Origin: an uncultured Clostridia bacterium
GTDB lineage: Bacteria; Bacillota; Clostridia; Christensenellales; Borkfalkiaceae
NCBI GenBank assembly: GCA_944346885.1
Contig: CALVMR010000028.1
Coordinates: 1-39,716 of the forward strand
Length of the DNA stretch: 39,716 nucleotides
Reading direction: 5' to 3'
Shown here one piece after another: positions 16,034-25,200 of the stretch; position 1 is the first letter of the stretch; each line of letters opens with the position of its first letter. The position numbers were made by a program, and so were the translations under genes. The notes below the pieces were generated by a model, which was not told where the DNA came from, ran no database searches, and saw only the letters and a list, made by a program, of their open reading frames with translations.

Positions 16034-17689
16034 TTAAAATTTTGTCATGATCTCGTCGAACGATTTCCCCGGCGCGATCATGGGCAGCACTTTGTCGTCC
16101 ATGCCGATCTTGCAGTCTACCAGCACGGGGCCGCCGTCCGCCGCTTCAAACGCTTCGCGCAATACGGGCAGGATATCGCCTTCCCCGCCGATGGTCAGCC
16201 CTTTGGCGCCGAACGCTTCGGCAAGTTTTACAAAATCGGTGTTTCCGTCGAGCAGGGTCTGCGAATAGCGCTTGCCGTAAAACAGCGTCTGCCATTGCCG
16301 CACCATGCCCAAAACGCGGTTATCCATCAAAAGGATCACGAGCGGCAGCTTTTCTTTGACGGCGGTGCTCATTTCGTTCAAGTTCATGTGGAAGCACCCG
16401 TCCCCCGTCACCAGCACCGTTTTTTTGCCCGTGCCGATGCAGGCGCCGATCGCCGCGCCCATGCCGAAGCCCATCGTGCCCAGCCCGCCGCTGGATAAAA
16501 AGGTGCGCGGCTTTTCAAATTTGCAGTACTGCGCTGTCCACATCTGGTGCTGCCCCACGTCCGTCGCCACGGGCGTATCCGCGTCGGTAAAACCGCCGAG
16601 GGCGGATAATATCTTGTAGGCGGGCAGGGCGGCGTCGAAGTTCCCCGCCTCGTAGTCGCGGTAGGCGCAGATCTCCTTGATCCACTCTTTGCGCTCCGCC
16701 TTTTCCAGCATGGGCGTAAGCGTTTTAAAGATCTCGTTCATATCCGCCATCACCGAGAGGTCGGTGCGCACGTTTTTGTCGATCTCGGCGGTGTCGATAT
16801 CAAATTGAATGATGGTCTTTCCTTCGCGGAATTTTACGCGGTCGCCCGCCACGCGGTCGGAAAAGCGCATGCCGCAGGCGAGGATGGTATCCGCGCGGCG
16901 GAAAGATTTTGCCGCGGCGTCGGTGCCGTGCATGCCCACCAGCCCCAAAAACAGCTCGTCTGAGGCGGGGTACGCGCCCAGCCCCATCAGCGTGGAGCAG
17001 ACGGGCGCCTGGATCTTTTTGGCAAAAGCGAGCAGGTTTTGCGAGGCGTCGGCGCGGATGCAGCCGCCGCCCGCGATGATCAGCGGGCGCTTGGCTTTGG
17101 CGATCGCCGCGGCGACTGCCGTCAGCTTTTCGGCAGGCACGCTCTTGGGCGTATAGGCGGCGGGCGCCTTGTCTTCAAAGTCGCATACTTCGGTCTGGAT
17201 ATTTTTGGGGATATCGATGAGCACGGGGCCTTTGCGCCCCGAACCCGCGATATAAAAGGCTTCGCGTACGGTGTCTGCCAGCGCGCGCACGTCCTTTACG
17301 ATATAGTTGTGTTTTGTGATGGGCATGGTGATGCCCGCAATATCCACTTCCTGAAAGCTGTCTCGCCCCAAATTGGCAACGGTCACGTTGCCCGTGATGG
17401 CAACAAGGGGCACCGAATCCATGTACGCCGTGGCGATGCCCGTCACCAAATTGGTCGCGCCGGGGCCGGAAGTCGCTAAGCAGACGCCCGTTTTCCCCGT
17501 GGCGCGCGCGTAGCCGTCCGCCGCGTGCGCGGCGCCCTGCTCGTGCGCCGTAAGTACGTGGCGGAGCGTTCCGTCGCGGTAGAGCGCGTCGTAAATGTCG
17601 AGCACCGTGCCGCCGGGATAGCCGAACAGGGTATCCACGCCTTGCTCTTTGAGGCAGCGTATCAAGATCTCTGCGCCGGTCAGTTTCAT
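16034..17689 (-). CDS. ilvB: Acetolactate synthase large (catalytic) subunit
   Basis: 551 residues from the ATG at 17689 (MKLTGAEILIRCLKEQGVD), preceded by AAGGAGA; the upstream extension to 17722 has no homology. TPP-dependent carboligase: VDTLFGYPGG, catalytic Glu50 in LTAHEQGAAHAADGYARATGK, a central FAD/Rossmann-like domain, then the TPP/Mg motif VTGDGCFHMNLNEM with Asp430. It makes acetolactate from two pyruvates, or acetohydroxybutyrate from pyruvate and 2-oxobutyrate, the first common step of valine, leucine and isoleucine synthesis. It leads the operon ilvB-ilvN-ilvD-cimA. ilvC is not in the window. Confidence 0.97.
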   Translation of the reverse strand: MKLTGAEILIRCLKEQGVDTLFGYPGGTVLDIYDALYRDGTLRHVLTAHEQGAAHAADGYARATGKTGVCLATSGPGATNLVTGIATAYMDSVPLVAITGNVTVANLGRDSFQEVDIAGITMPITKHNYIVKDVRALADTVREAFYIAGSGRKGPVLIDIPKNIQTEVCDFEDKAPAAYTPKSVPAEKLTAVAAAIAKAKRPLIIAGGGCIRADASQNLLAFAKKIQAPVCSTLMGLGAYPASDELFLGLVGMHGTDAAAKSFRRADTILACGMRFSDRVAGDRVKFREGKTIIQFDIDTAEIDKNVRTDLSVMADMNEIFKTLTPMLEKAERKEWIKEICAYRDYEAGNFDAALPAYKILSALGGFTDADTPVATDVGQHQMWTAQYCKFEKPRTFLSSGGLGTMGFGMGAAIGACIGTGKKTVLVTGDGCFHMNLNEMSTAVKEKLPLVILLMDNRVLGMVRQWQTLFYGKRYSQTLLDGNTDFVKLAEAFGAKGLTIGGEGDILPVLREAFEAADGGPVLVDCKIGMDDKVLPMIAPGKSFDEIMTKF

Positions 17690-17772
17690 TGTGTCTCCTT
17701 TTGCAGGGGCTGCGCCCCGCACACCGTGTAAAAACGAAGTACTGCTCTTTTCTAAATATATAGAGTTTTATT

Positions 17773-17801
17773 ATTGTATTCCAATTTCGGCGTTGTGTCA
17801 A
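17773..17801 (-). promoter_or_regulatory. Promoter of the ilvB-ilvN-ilvD-cimA operon
   Basis: On the minus strand: TTGACA (17801-17796), 17 bases, TACAAT (17778-17773). The predicted start near 17766 leaves a leader of about 77 bases with only a small GGGGC/GCCCC hairpin before the ribosome binding site. This is too short for a T-box. Confidence 0.82.
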
Positions 17802-17875
17802 GCGTTTGCGGGGGCGGCGGCTGCGGGCGGGGCGGGCGGATTTTCTGCGGCGGGGCAGAATGTTCCGTTTTTTAG

Positions 17876-17904
17876 TTGACTTAAACGGTGCCGCTCTTTA
17901 TAAT
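17876..17904 (+). promoter_or_regulatory. Promoter of the small acidic protein gene
   Basis: TTGACT (17876-17881), 17 bases, TATAAT (17899-17904). It is divergent from the ilvB promoter 75 bases away and 85 bases before the start codon of the small gene. Confidence 0.85.
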
Positions 17905-17988
17905 TGATAAAAAAACGGATGATTTGTTTTTTTGCATATACTTTGCGGCTTGCGCACGGAACGGATCACGGGTCGGGAGAAAAACGGG

Positions 17989-18198
17989 ATGAAAGCGGAA
18001 GAAGTTCTTGCGATGATGGCAGATCGGTTGCTGGAATATCTGGAAGAGCTGAAAGACGCAATGGGCGAGGACGATTACGGCTTTTTGTACGGGGAAAAGG
18101 TGGCATATACCGAGTGTTTGGAGATGATCCAGCAGCGGTACGACGGCGCAAAATCCATCGGTCTGGATTTTGATATCGAAAAGAAGTATCCCCTGTAA
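17989..18198 (+). CDS. Small acidic protein of unknown function
   Basis: 69 residues from the ATG at 17989 with GGGAGA 8 bases upstream; an upstream in-frame ATG (17932) lacks a site. The chain is acidic and mostly helical by eye (MKAEEVLAMMADRLLEYLEE, then GFLYGEKVAYTECLEMIQQR) and has no signal or membrane segment. A strong promoter of its own and good codon pattern make it a likely real gene. It ends about 200 bases before the CRISPR array trailer and is read towards it. No function is known to me, and nothing in the sequence links it to CRISPR beyond position. Confidence 0.65.
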   Translation: MKAEEVLAMMADRLLEYLEELKDAMGEDDYGFLYGEKVAYTECLEMIQQRYDGAKSIGLDFDIEKKYPL

Positions 18199-18348
18199 AA
18201 AAGCGCGGTGGCATACCGCGGCACGGTTTTGCTTGGGGAAGGGGCTCGGCGCGGTGTTTTTATGCGCCTTTGCGCACGGCTTCGGCGTGCAAATGCCCAA
18301 CAGCCTCTCTTTGGCTGCGCATACAAAAAAAGGAACGGAGAAATAGCC

Positions 18349-18397
18349 ACGGCGGGCGGCTGCTTTCAAAGCAGCCGCCCGCCGTGTACGTCTTTTT
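18349..18397. terminator. Long perfect hairpin between the small gene and the CRISPR array trailer
   Basis: Eighteen bases at 18349-18366 (starting ACGGCGGGCGGCTG) are the exact reverse complement of 18368-18385, with one central base. A T run (18392-18396) follows on the plus strand. It can end the small gene; from the other side it lies just past the last, degenerate CRISPR repeat and could end the pre-crRNA. The stretch 18199-18348 shows no gene. Confidence 0.75.
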
Positions 18398-18402
18398 CCG
18401 TG

Positions 18403-20353
18403 CCGGGGCTATCGTTCAGGATAACACCATACTCAAACAGCAGTATTGCCTTGACGCTTGCCTTGAAGTTTGACTACCGTTCAGGATAACACCATACTCA
18501 AACGAACAGAACCGTGAAAGACTTTTGCGGGAGGTTTGACTACCGTTCAGGATAACACCATACTCAAACCTACTCTTGGCAGAATGGCAAACATCGTTAG
18601 TTTGACTACCGTTCAGGATAACACCATACTCAAACTCGATATGGTCAAATGCCGGCGTTGGTTTTGTTTGACTACCGTTCAGGATAACACCATACTCAAA
18701 CCGGGGGGTGATTCTAACCAATTAGAATACAGTTTGACTACCGTTCAGGATAACACCATACTCAAACGAAAACGGAATTTTGTAAAGAGTATATCGAGTT
18801 TGACTACCGTTCAGGATAACACCATACTCAAACCGTTATATCTCCGGAATACCTACGCGCAAGAGTTTGACTACCGTTCAGGATAACACCATACTCAAAC
18901 TATGAAAGTTTATATCATGATTTGCGAAGGGTTTGACTACCGTTCAGGATAACACCATACTCAAACTTGCGTGGCGCGTTCCTTTTCCTCCTGGAAGTTT
19001 GACTACCGTTCAGGATAACACCATACTCAAACTATGAAAGTTTATATCATGATTTGCGAAGGGTTTGACTACCGTTCAGGATAACACCATACTCAAACTA
19101 TGAAAGTTTATATCATGATTTGCGAAGGGTTTGACTACCGTTCAGGATAACACCATACTCAAACTAAAATCCACACGGGGTCATCAAGTTGATCGTTTGA
19201 CTACCGTTCAGGATAACACCATACTCAAACTGTGGAAGCGTGATGATCAGGAATCATTGTGTTTGACTACCGTTCAGGATAACACCATACTCAAACTTGA
19301 TTTTTAACAACGAAATTGTAGAAATTGTTTGACTACCGTTCAGGATAACACCATACTCAAACTGTCAATCCTACTAATCCGCAGCTTGATAGGTTTGACT
19401 ACCGTTCAGGATAACACCATACTCAAACATGATCTTTGTATGTTTGCTTTGCTTGGTAGTTTGACTACCGTTCAGGATAACACCATACTCAAACAAGTAA
19501 ATCGCCTTTTCCATCTGTTTGCCCGTTTGACTACCGTTCAGGATAACACCATACTCAAACCATGGTAGGGGTCAACAAAGTCATCTGACGGTTTGACTAC
19601 CGTTCAGGATAACACCATACTCAAACGTATAGCTTTCTTTTCTCTCTTGCTTGTCTGTTTGACTACCGTTCAGGATAACACCATACTCAAACTGGTTTGT
19701 TAAGGAGGAAAAAGCATGAAAGGTTTGACTACCGTTCAGGATAACACCATACTCAAACGAGGCGAATGCCGTTCGCCGTCAAACCGCCGTTTGACTACCG
19801 TTCAGGATAACACCATACTCAAACACAGGTTGCGCTCCCACACCCGCGCCTGTAGTTTGACTACCGTTCAGGATAACACCATACTCAAACACCTGTGCGC
19901 CGATCGCGCGGAATCCTGATGTTTGACTACCGTTCAGGATAACACCATACTCAAACTATTACTGGGTGCGGGATGTCGAATATTTGGGTTTGACTACCGT
20001 TCAGGATAACACCATACTCAAACGCCGAGAAAAAAGAAGAGTGCTGCTCGGCAGTTTGACTACCGTTCAGGATAACACCATACTCAAACACAGAAGAGAG
20101 TACGGGGGAGTTAAAAAGAGTTTGACTACCGTTCAGGATAACACCATACTCAAACGCACTAGCGGTACAACGCGCGCAAACGGGCGTTTGACTACCGTTC
20201 AGGATAACACCATACTCAAACAATGAAATCGTACTTGTTGTAGAAGTAGTTGTTTGACTACCGTTCAGGATAACACCATACTCAAACGCCTTCTCCGCAG
20301 AAGGGTTCAGAAGTTACGTTTGACTACCGTTCAGGATAACACCATACTCAAAC
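18403..20353 (-). CRISPR. Type II-A CRISPR array, 30 repeats and 29 spacers, transcribed leftward
   Basis: A 36-bp repeat recurs 29 times without visible change, plus one degenerate copy (18403-18438) whose far 8-10 bases have decayed. On the transcribed (minus) strand the repeat begins GTTTGAGTATGGTG and ends GGTAGTCAAAC. Spacers are 30 bp (one 29, two 31). Direction is fixed by three facts: the decayed repeat is at the low-coordinate end, the leader with promoter is at the high-coordinate end beside csn2, and the plus-strand tracrRNA carries the complement of the minus-strand repeat. Spacers at 18901-18930, 19033-19062 and 19099-19128 are identical, so there are 27 distinct ones. That triple spacer reads ATGAAAGTTTATATC on the plus strand, and the spacer at 19693-19722 contains AAGGAGGAAAAAGCATG, so both look like phage gene starts. 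Confidence 0.99.
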
Positions 20354-20454
20354 CTCAAATTTGAGTATTTTTGCGCACCACACGCAGAAATCCGGAACGA
20401 TATCGATACAGGTTATCCTGCTTTTATTATACAACATAAAAGCGGATCATGCAA
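20354..20454 (-). promoter_or_regulatory. CRISPR leader with promoter and ATTTGAG anchoring motif
   Basis: On the minus strand the leader promoter is TTGCAT (20454-20449), 17 bases, TATAAT (20431-20426); its -35 overlaps the csn2 stop codon. The leader then runs to 20354 and ends exactly in ATTTGAG against the first repeat. ATTTGAG is the known leader-anchoring motif that positions Cas1-Cas2 integration in many type II-A systems. It also resembles the first bases of the repeat (GTTTGAG). Confidence 0.88.
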
Positions 20455-21115
20455 CGATCTCGCACAGATCGCGGTCGATAATTGTAACAACTTCGCCGTC
20501 CAGTTTTGTTCGCGGCGTGTTTTCCAGCAAAAACAAGCAAAATCCGTTTAATTCCGCTTCGCGGTACAGGGCGCACAGCATGGGTTCGGGCAGTACGGTT
20601 TTCAAATTGACAAAAAAGAAGCAGCGCGTTTTTAAAAAGGCGACGTGCACGCGGATATACAGCAGCAGCTCCTCCAACAAGGTCTCTTCCTGTTCGATGC
20701 GCACGTTAAACGCTTTGAACAGGCTTTCCATGCCGCAGTCTTCTTCGTACGAGAGCGGGCAGTCGCTCTCTGCGTTCAGTTTGGCAAAAAACTCCGCCCA
20801 CAGCGTGCAAAGCCGTTGGTATTCCTGCAAAAAATACCGCTCTCCGATCTGCTGCAAAGAGCGGTACAGCTTTGCGGAAAATTTTTTTTCGTTTACCTGT
20901 AAAGAGAAAAAGTCGCTTACCAACAGGGCGTGTTTGGAGAGCGGAAGCGTCTCTTCGTTTTCCGACAGGCAAAAATTTCCGCTTTCGCCCTCGGTTTGCG
21001 CATACAACTCGCGGCAGTAGGCGCAAAATTGCTCTTCGCTTTCAACGACGAGCACATTCACCCTGCCGGGGAGAACGCAAAAGGTATTTTCAAAGTCAAC
21101 GTGTGCCAGCTTCAT
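20447..21115 (-). CDS. csn2: CRISPR-associated protein Csn2
   Basis: 222 residues, the usual size of canonical Csn2. It begins MKLAHVDFENTF and ends with the characteristic TIIDRDLCEIVA-type segment; a hydrophobic strand (FFFVNLKTVL) lies before it. Csn2 forms a tetrameric ring that slides on DNA ends and takes part with Cas1, Cas2 and Cas9 in spacer acquisition; its presence defines subtype II-A. The ATG overlaps the cas2 stop by four bases (ATGA). Sequence similarity within this family is low, so the call leans on length, position and the C-terminal motif. Confidence 0.9.
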   Translation of the reverse strand: MKLAHVDFENTFCVLPGRVNVLVVESEEQFCAYCRELYAQTEGESGNFCLSENEETLPLSKHALLVSDFFSLQVNEKKFSAKLYRSLQQIGERYFLQEYQRLCTLWAEFFAKLNAESDCPLSYEEDCGMESLFKAFNVRIEQEETLLEELLLYIRVHVAFLKTRCFFFVNLKTVLPEPMLCALYREAELNGFCLFLLENTPRTKLDGEVVTIIDRDLCEIVA

Positions 21116-21432
21116 AGGATCACCAGCTTTTCGTCGCTGTCGATGACGGTGGTCTGCGCTTCGCCGACGACGATCTCCATGCGTTCGAACTGCCGTTCGG
21201 TGACGAGCAGCATTTGGATGAGCCCGCCGTTGGTTTTGTGCTTGCGCACGTTTTCCTGTGCGGCGGCAGCAGCGGTCGCGTTCAATACGATCTTCGAATA
21301 GACGGATTCCTGCATCATGACAAAGCCGCTGCGCAGCAAAAATTTGCGAAAGGCGCGGTATTCCCGCTGTTGTGCCGCGGTTTCGATGGGCAGGTCGAAA
21401 AAAATGACCAGTCTCATGTATCTATAACTCAT
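21112..21432 (-). CDS. cas2: CRISPR-associated endonuclease Cas2
   Basis: 106 residues from the ATG at 21432. The protein then begins MSYRYMRLVIFFDLPIET, as type II-A Cas2 proteins from streptococci do; a Met five codons later is possible, and the longer open frame to 21507 lies inside cas1. The ferredoxin-like fold is seen in VIFFDLP, then EYRAFRKFLLRSGFVMMQESVYSKIV, then LLVTERQFERMEIVVG. Cas2 is the structural core of the Cas1-Cas2 integrase. The start overlaps the cas1 end by 11 bases and the end overlaps csn2 by four, so the cas genes are translationally coupled. Confidence 0.95.
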   Translation of the reverse strand: MSYRYMRLVIFFDLPIETAAQQREYRAFRKFLLRSGFVMMQESVYSKIVLNATAAAAAQENVRKHKTNGGLIQMLLVTERQFERMEIVVGEAQTTVIDSDEKLVIL

Positions 21433-22285
21433 AGCATTGGATGGATTCGGTATCACCCGTATCGAGGGCGCGGAATACGCTTCTGCAATAGGCGCCGATC
21501 GCCGCAAGCACGGTGCAGCGCTCCTTCCCCACGCGCACCTGCTCGTTGAGCAGGTTGGAGAGGGCGTGCTTGTAATCGGGGGTGAGCTCCTGCCCCGTTA
21601 AAAAGACGAACCGATCGACGAGGATGCGGAAAGGCTCCATCAGGTCGCAGGAAAAGTTGTAGGCGTTGAATTCGTTTTTGTGCGCGATGCCCAGCTGCGT
21701 CAAAAAGCCGTTTGCGGCAACTTCGCGGTTGAAGGCGGAGAGCAGCACGGCATACCCGTAGTTGAGGGCGCCGTTCAAAAAAGTGTTGTCTCCCCGTTTG
21801 AACGGCAGCCCGAACAGGGCGTTAAAGTATACTTTTGCCGCATGCCCTTCTCGGTTGGCGGGGTCGCCGGGCAAAACTTCGGATTCATAGCGGGCAAGCA
21901 GCGCCGCCTGCGCCGCGCTCTGTTCTTCCAGCAGCTGCCGCTGCCGCTCGATCTTCAACCGTACGATCCGCGCCCAAACAGACTGTTTTTCCTCTTCGCG
22001 CCAGTGCAGCTGCCGCCGCAGGCAGCCGCTGGCATCGTGCCTGCCGTGGAGGGCGAGCAGCTGCGCGTGCGGGTTGTGCTTTTCATCGCAAAAGAGCACG
22101 TTTATCTTTGCTTTGACCAATTCGCAAAGCAGCGCCGCCGTCATCGATACGCTTGTCGATTCAACGATCAGCGTATCGATCTCCTGCAAAAAAACCTTTT
22201 TCAGCTGTTCGCCGCGGCAAACGAGGCAGCCGAGTTTGTATTCCAATTTGCATCGTCCCGTGACGACAACGACCCGCCAGCTCAT
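21422..22285 (-). CDS. cas1: CRISPR-associated integrase Cas1 (type II)
   Basis: 287 residues. Metal-binding residues Glu146 (REGHAAKVYF), His202 (GIAHKNEFNAYNF) and Glu217 (DLMEPFR) have the same mutual spacing as the catalytic triad of type II-A Cas1. The N-terminal beta domain holds IDTLIVESTSVSMTAALLCELVKAKINVLFCDEKHNP. Cas1 joins new spacers to the leader end of the array. The ATG overlaps the cas9 stop (ATGA). Confidence 0.98.
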   Translation of the reverse strand: MSWRVVVVTGRCKLEYKLGCLVCRGEQLKKVFLQEIDTLIVESTSVSMTAALLCELVKAKINVLFCDEKHNPHAQLLALHGRHDASGCLRRQLHWREEEKQSVWARIVRLKIERQRQLLEEQSAAQAALLARYESEVLPGDPANREGHAAKVYFNALFGLPFKRGDNTFLNGALNYGYAVLLSAFNREVAANGFLTQLGIAHKNEFNAYNFSCDLMEPFRILVDRFVFLTGQELTPDYKHALSNLLNEQVRVGKERCTVLAAIGAYCRSVFRALDTGDTESIQCYEL

Positions 22286-25200
22286 AAAAATTTACTGCAA
22301 TCGACGACGCGGCGGTAGTACCCCGTGGGGGATTGGAAGATGAGTTTGACTTCGCTGTTTTGGATAAATTTTGAGGTTTTGCAGCCTCCCGCATTTTTTA
22401 CTCCGCCCAGCAGCGAAAGGTCGGCGTGGACGCTGTTGCACTGCCCCAAATGCAGTATTTCAAACAGCACGGCGCACTGTTCTTCGGCGGAGAGGGCGGC
22501 AAACCGTTCGCGCTGTTCCCGCAGCAGATCGGTCTGCCCGTTGCGCGGAAGCCCTTTGTAGCGCGGCGTATCCAATTTTTGAACGATCGCGTCGTAGAGG
22601 GCGAGGTTTTCTTCTTTGCGGATCTTTTCGCCCGCCTGCAAGGCGCTGTTGTTGTATTTTTTGCGGTCGCGCATGTAATTGCACACGTTTTTCAGCGTCT
22701 GTACGCTTTTGTCGTCGAGGAAAAGCTGGTTGGCGTTGCAAAGCAGGATGCGGTCTCCCGTCTTTCCCCGCAAATAGGCGTACGAACCGTTAAAGCACAG
22801 CAGCGTATCTAGCTTGATGCGGTCGAGCAGGATCTGCGGCGAACGCAGGTTTGCGGTCTCGGCGCAATAGCACAATTTGGCGTCCGTGCCGCCCTGCGTC
22901 TGTTTTTCCAGCCAAAGCGGGTACGCTTCCAGCGAAAGCAGGGTTTTTTTCTTTTCGCCGACGCTCTTCACCAGCAAAAAGTATGCCGTTGCGGCTTTGT
23001 TGTAGCCGCCGTATTTTTCGGGAACGGCGATCGCGCCGCGTCGTTTTAGCGGCACAAGCCCGTCGTTTTTCCCTGCGGGCACGGGGTTTACGTCGAACAG
23101 TGCCCCCGCGCCGCCGTGCGTCATGCGGACGACCCTGCACGTATTGCGCGCGGCGGTCTGCAAAATGCGCTTTTGCCAAACGGTACGCCATGCGCCAGGA
23201 ATGTCGCTGTCGTAGAGGCGGTCGATGTTGTAGCTTTCGATCGCGTGGCTGCGGAAATAGGCGGCGGCGTCATGGCTGAATTTTGTGTTGTACACGTTGC
23301 CGACAACGATGTTGATGTAGGCGTCTTTGGCGTGGTGCAAGTCGTTGAGTTCGCGCACTTTGCGGATGCCGCATCGGTCTTTGAACACGGCGGCGTTGGC
23401 TGCCTTTGCGTAAACGATCTCGGTGTTCGGCAGCATCTTTTGCAGCAGCTGTGCGGCGGCTTTGGTGCTCTGCCGCGTGTAAACGAGCTGGCGGTTCAAA
23501 AAGTCGGCAAGTTCGTCCTGCGTCAGTTTGGTGCTGCGGGTAAGGCGCTCGTATTTTGTTTCGCTTATGAGCCCTTTTTCTTTCAATTTTTGCCAAAACG
23601 GCTGCATATTCTGGCGGATGGCGGCGCTGACGGGGTATTCGTCGCGCTTTTTGGCGTTTTCGTGTTTGAATACGAGCACGCGGTTGTCCAAGCTGTCGTC
23701 TTTGATCTTCGATTGCGGGTAAATGTGGTCGATGTCGCAAAAATTGGTGTCGAACACCCGATCGAGCGGAATGGGGGCTCCGGAGTACATGCACCTGCCC
23801 ATTTGGCGGTAATACAGCACCAGTTTATCGCTGTTGAATTTCAGGTCGGGGGTATCCTGCAACTCCTTTTCCCAATCCCGCTGTTCTTCGCGTATGCTCT
23901 CGTACAGCCGGAGCAGCTGCTGCTTGCGGGAAACCGTCCGCTTCCCCTTGCGGGAATCGTCGTTTGCCTCGCGCGCCGTTTCCAAAAACAGTTTGGCGGG
24001 CGTGCCGCAGAGTTTTACCAGCTCGCGCACGAGCTCCACGGTGCGCCAGATCGCCCGCTTTACGGCAGGGGAGCAATACAGCTCTTCCACCGTGCGGTAG
24101 GTCACCTTTTCGCTCGGCGCGTTTTCCTCGTTGTAGGTTCGGATCGCGTCGGCAAATCCGTATTTAGCCGAAAGCAGCTGCATAAAGTTTTCCCCCGTGC
24201 CGCGCATCGCTTGGAGGATCGTCATGGGCGCGCCCGCAGCGTCGAGGCAGCGGCTGCTTTCGATCCCGCAGAGCAGCTTTGCCGAAAGCCTGCCCCACTT
24301 TGTATAGTTCAGCCCTTTAAAACGCTTGATCTCCTCCTCGCTCAGGTCTTTGCCGTATTTGCTGCGGATGCGCTGTTCCAGCCTGTCTTTATCCGAAAGC
24401 AGCGTGATCCAAACAATGATCTCCTCGCACATCTCGCGGCGGGTGTCGCGCTTGTCTCCCAAAAAGCGCAGGTCGCACCACGAGGAGAGGGAGGTTTTAA
24501 AATCGCCGTCGATGCCGCTGAACACCTCTTCCGCGCGGCTATTTGGTTCTAATACCCCCTCTTGGATAAGCAGTTTGAGGCAGGCTTTCAGGGTAACTTT
24601 TTTATGTTCTTTGGCGTAGCCGTAGATCAGCCGGCGCGCCCTCTCGTTCTTTTCGCCGTTGATTTTGAGGTTGTTCAGCTCGTTTAAAAAGGTAAATTCG
24701 CTGTACAGCAGGGAGGAGGCGGGCAATACGTCTTCTCCGGCAAGATAGGTGCACTTGTTCGTCATGCGGCGGATAAACGCCTCTTCGGAGGCGTCTTTGT
24801 CGATTGCCTTTTCAAAGTTCCACGCGTTGACGGAAACGGCTTCGTAACCGGGGCGGCGCTTCGCCCAGGCGAAGGGGCTTGCCGTGTGGAGCGGGCCGAC
24901 GTAATAGGGGATGCGGAATTTCATCAGGGAGAGGATCTTTTCTTTGACCGTCGCGCCGTCTTGTTCGGCTTTTAAAAAGGGGAAGTGCTGTTCGGCGCGG
25001 GTCAGGATCTCTTCCAATTCCTGCAAATGGACTTGGTAGGGGATGATGCCGTTCGCGTCCGAAACCTGTTTGGGCAAAAAATCTCCCGTATCCATGCGGG
25101 CAAGCACGGTTTCGTCGTCGATTTTAATTTCCTTTTTCAAAAAAGCATAAAACTCGTCGCGCGAGCACTTTTTGCAGCTCTTTTTGCCGTCTCTGCCCAC

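Noticed and set aside
17690..17766. T-box or other amino acid riboswitch ahead of ilvB
   Set aside because: The leader is only about 77 bases and lacks the T-box antiterminator sequence and a terminator hairpin.
18403..20353. Open frames with tandem peptide repeats across the array on both strands
   Set aside because: They are translations of the 66-bp repeat-spacer period, not genes.
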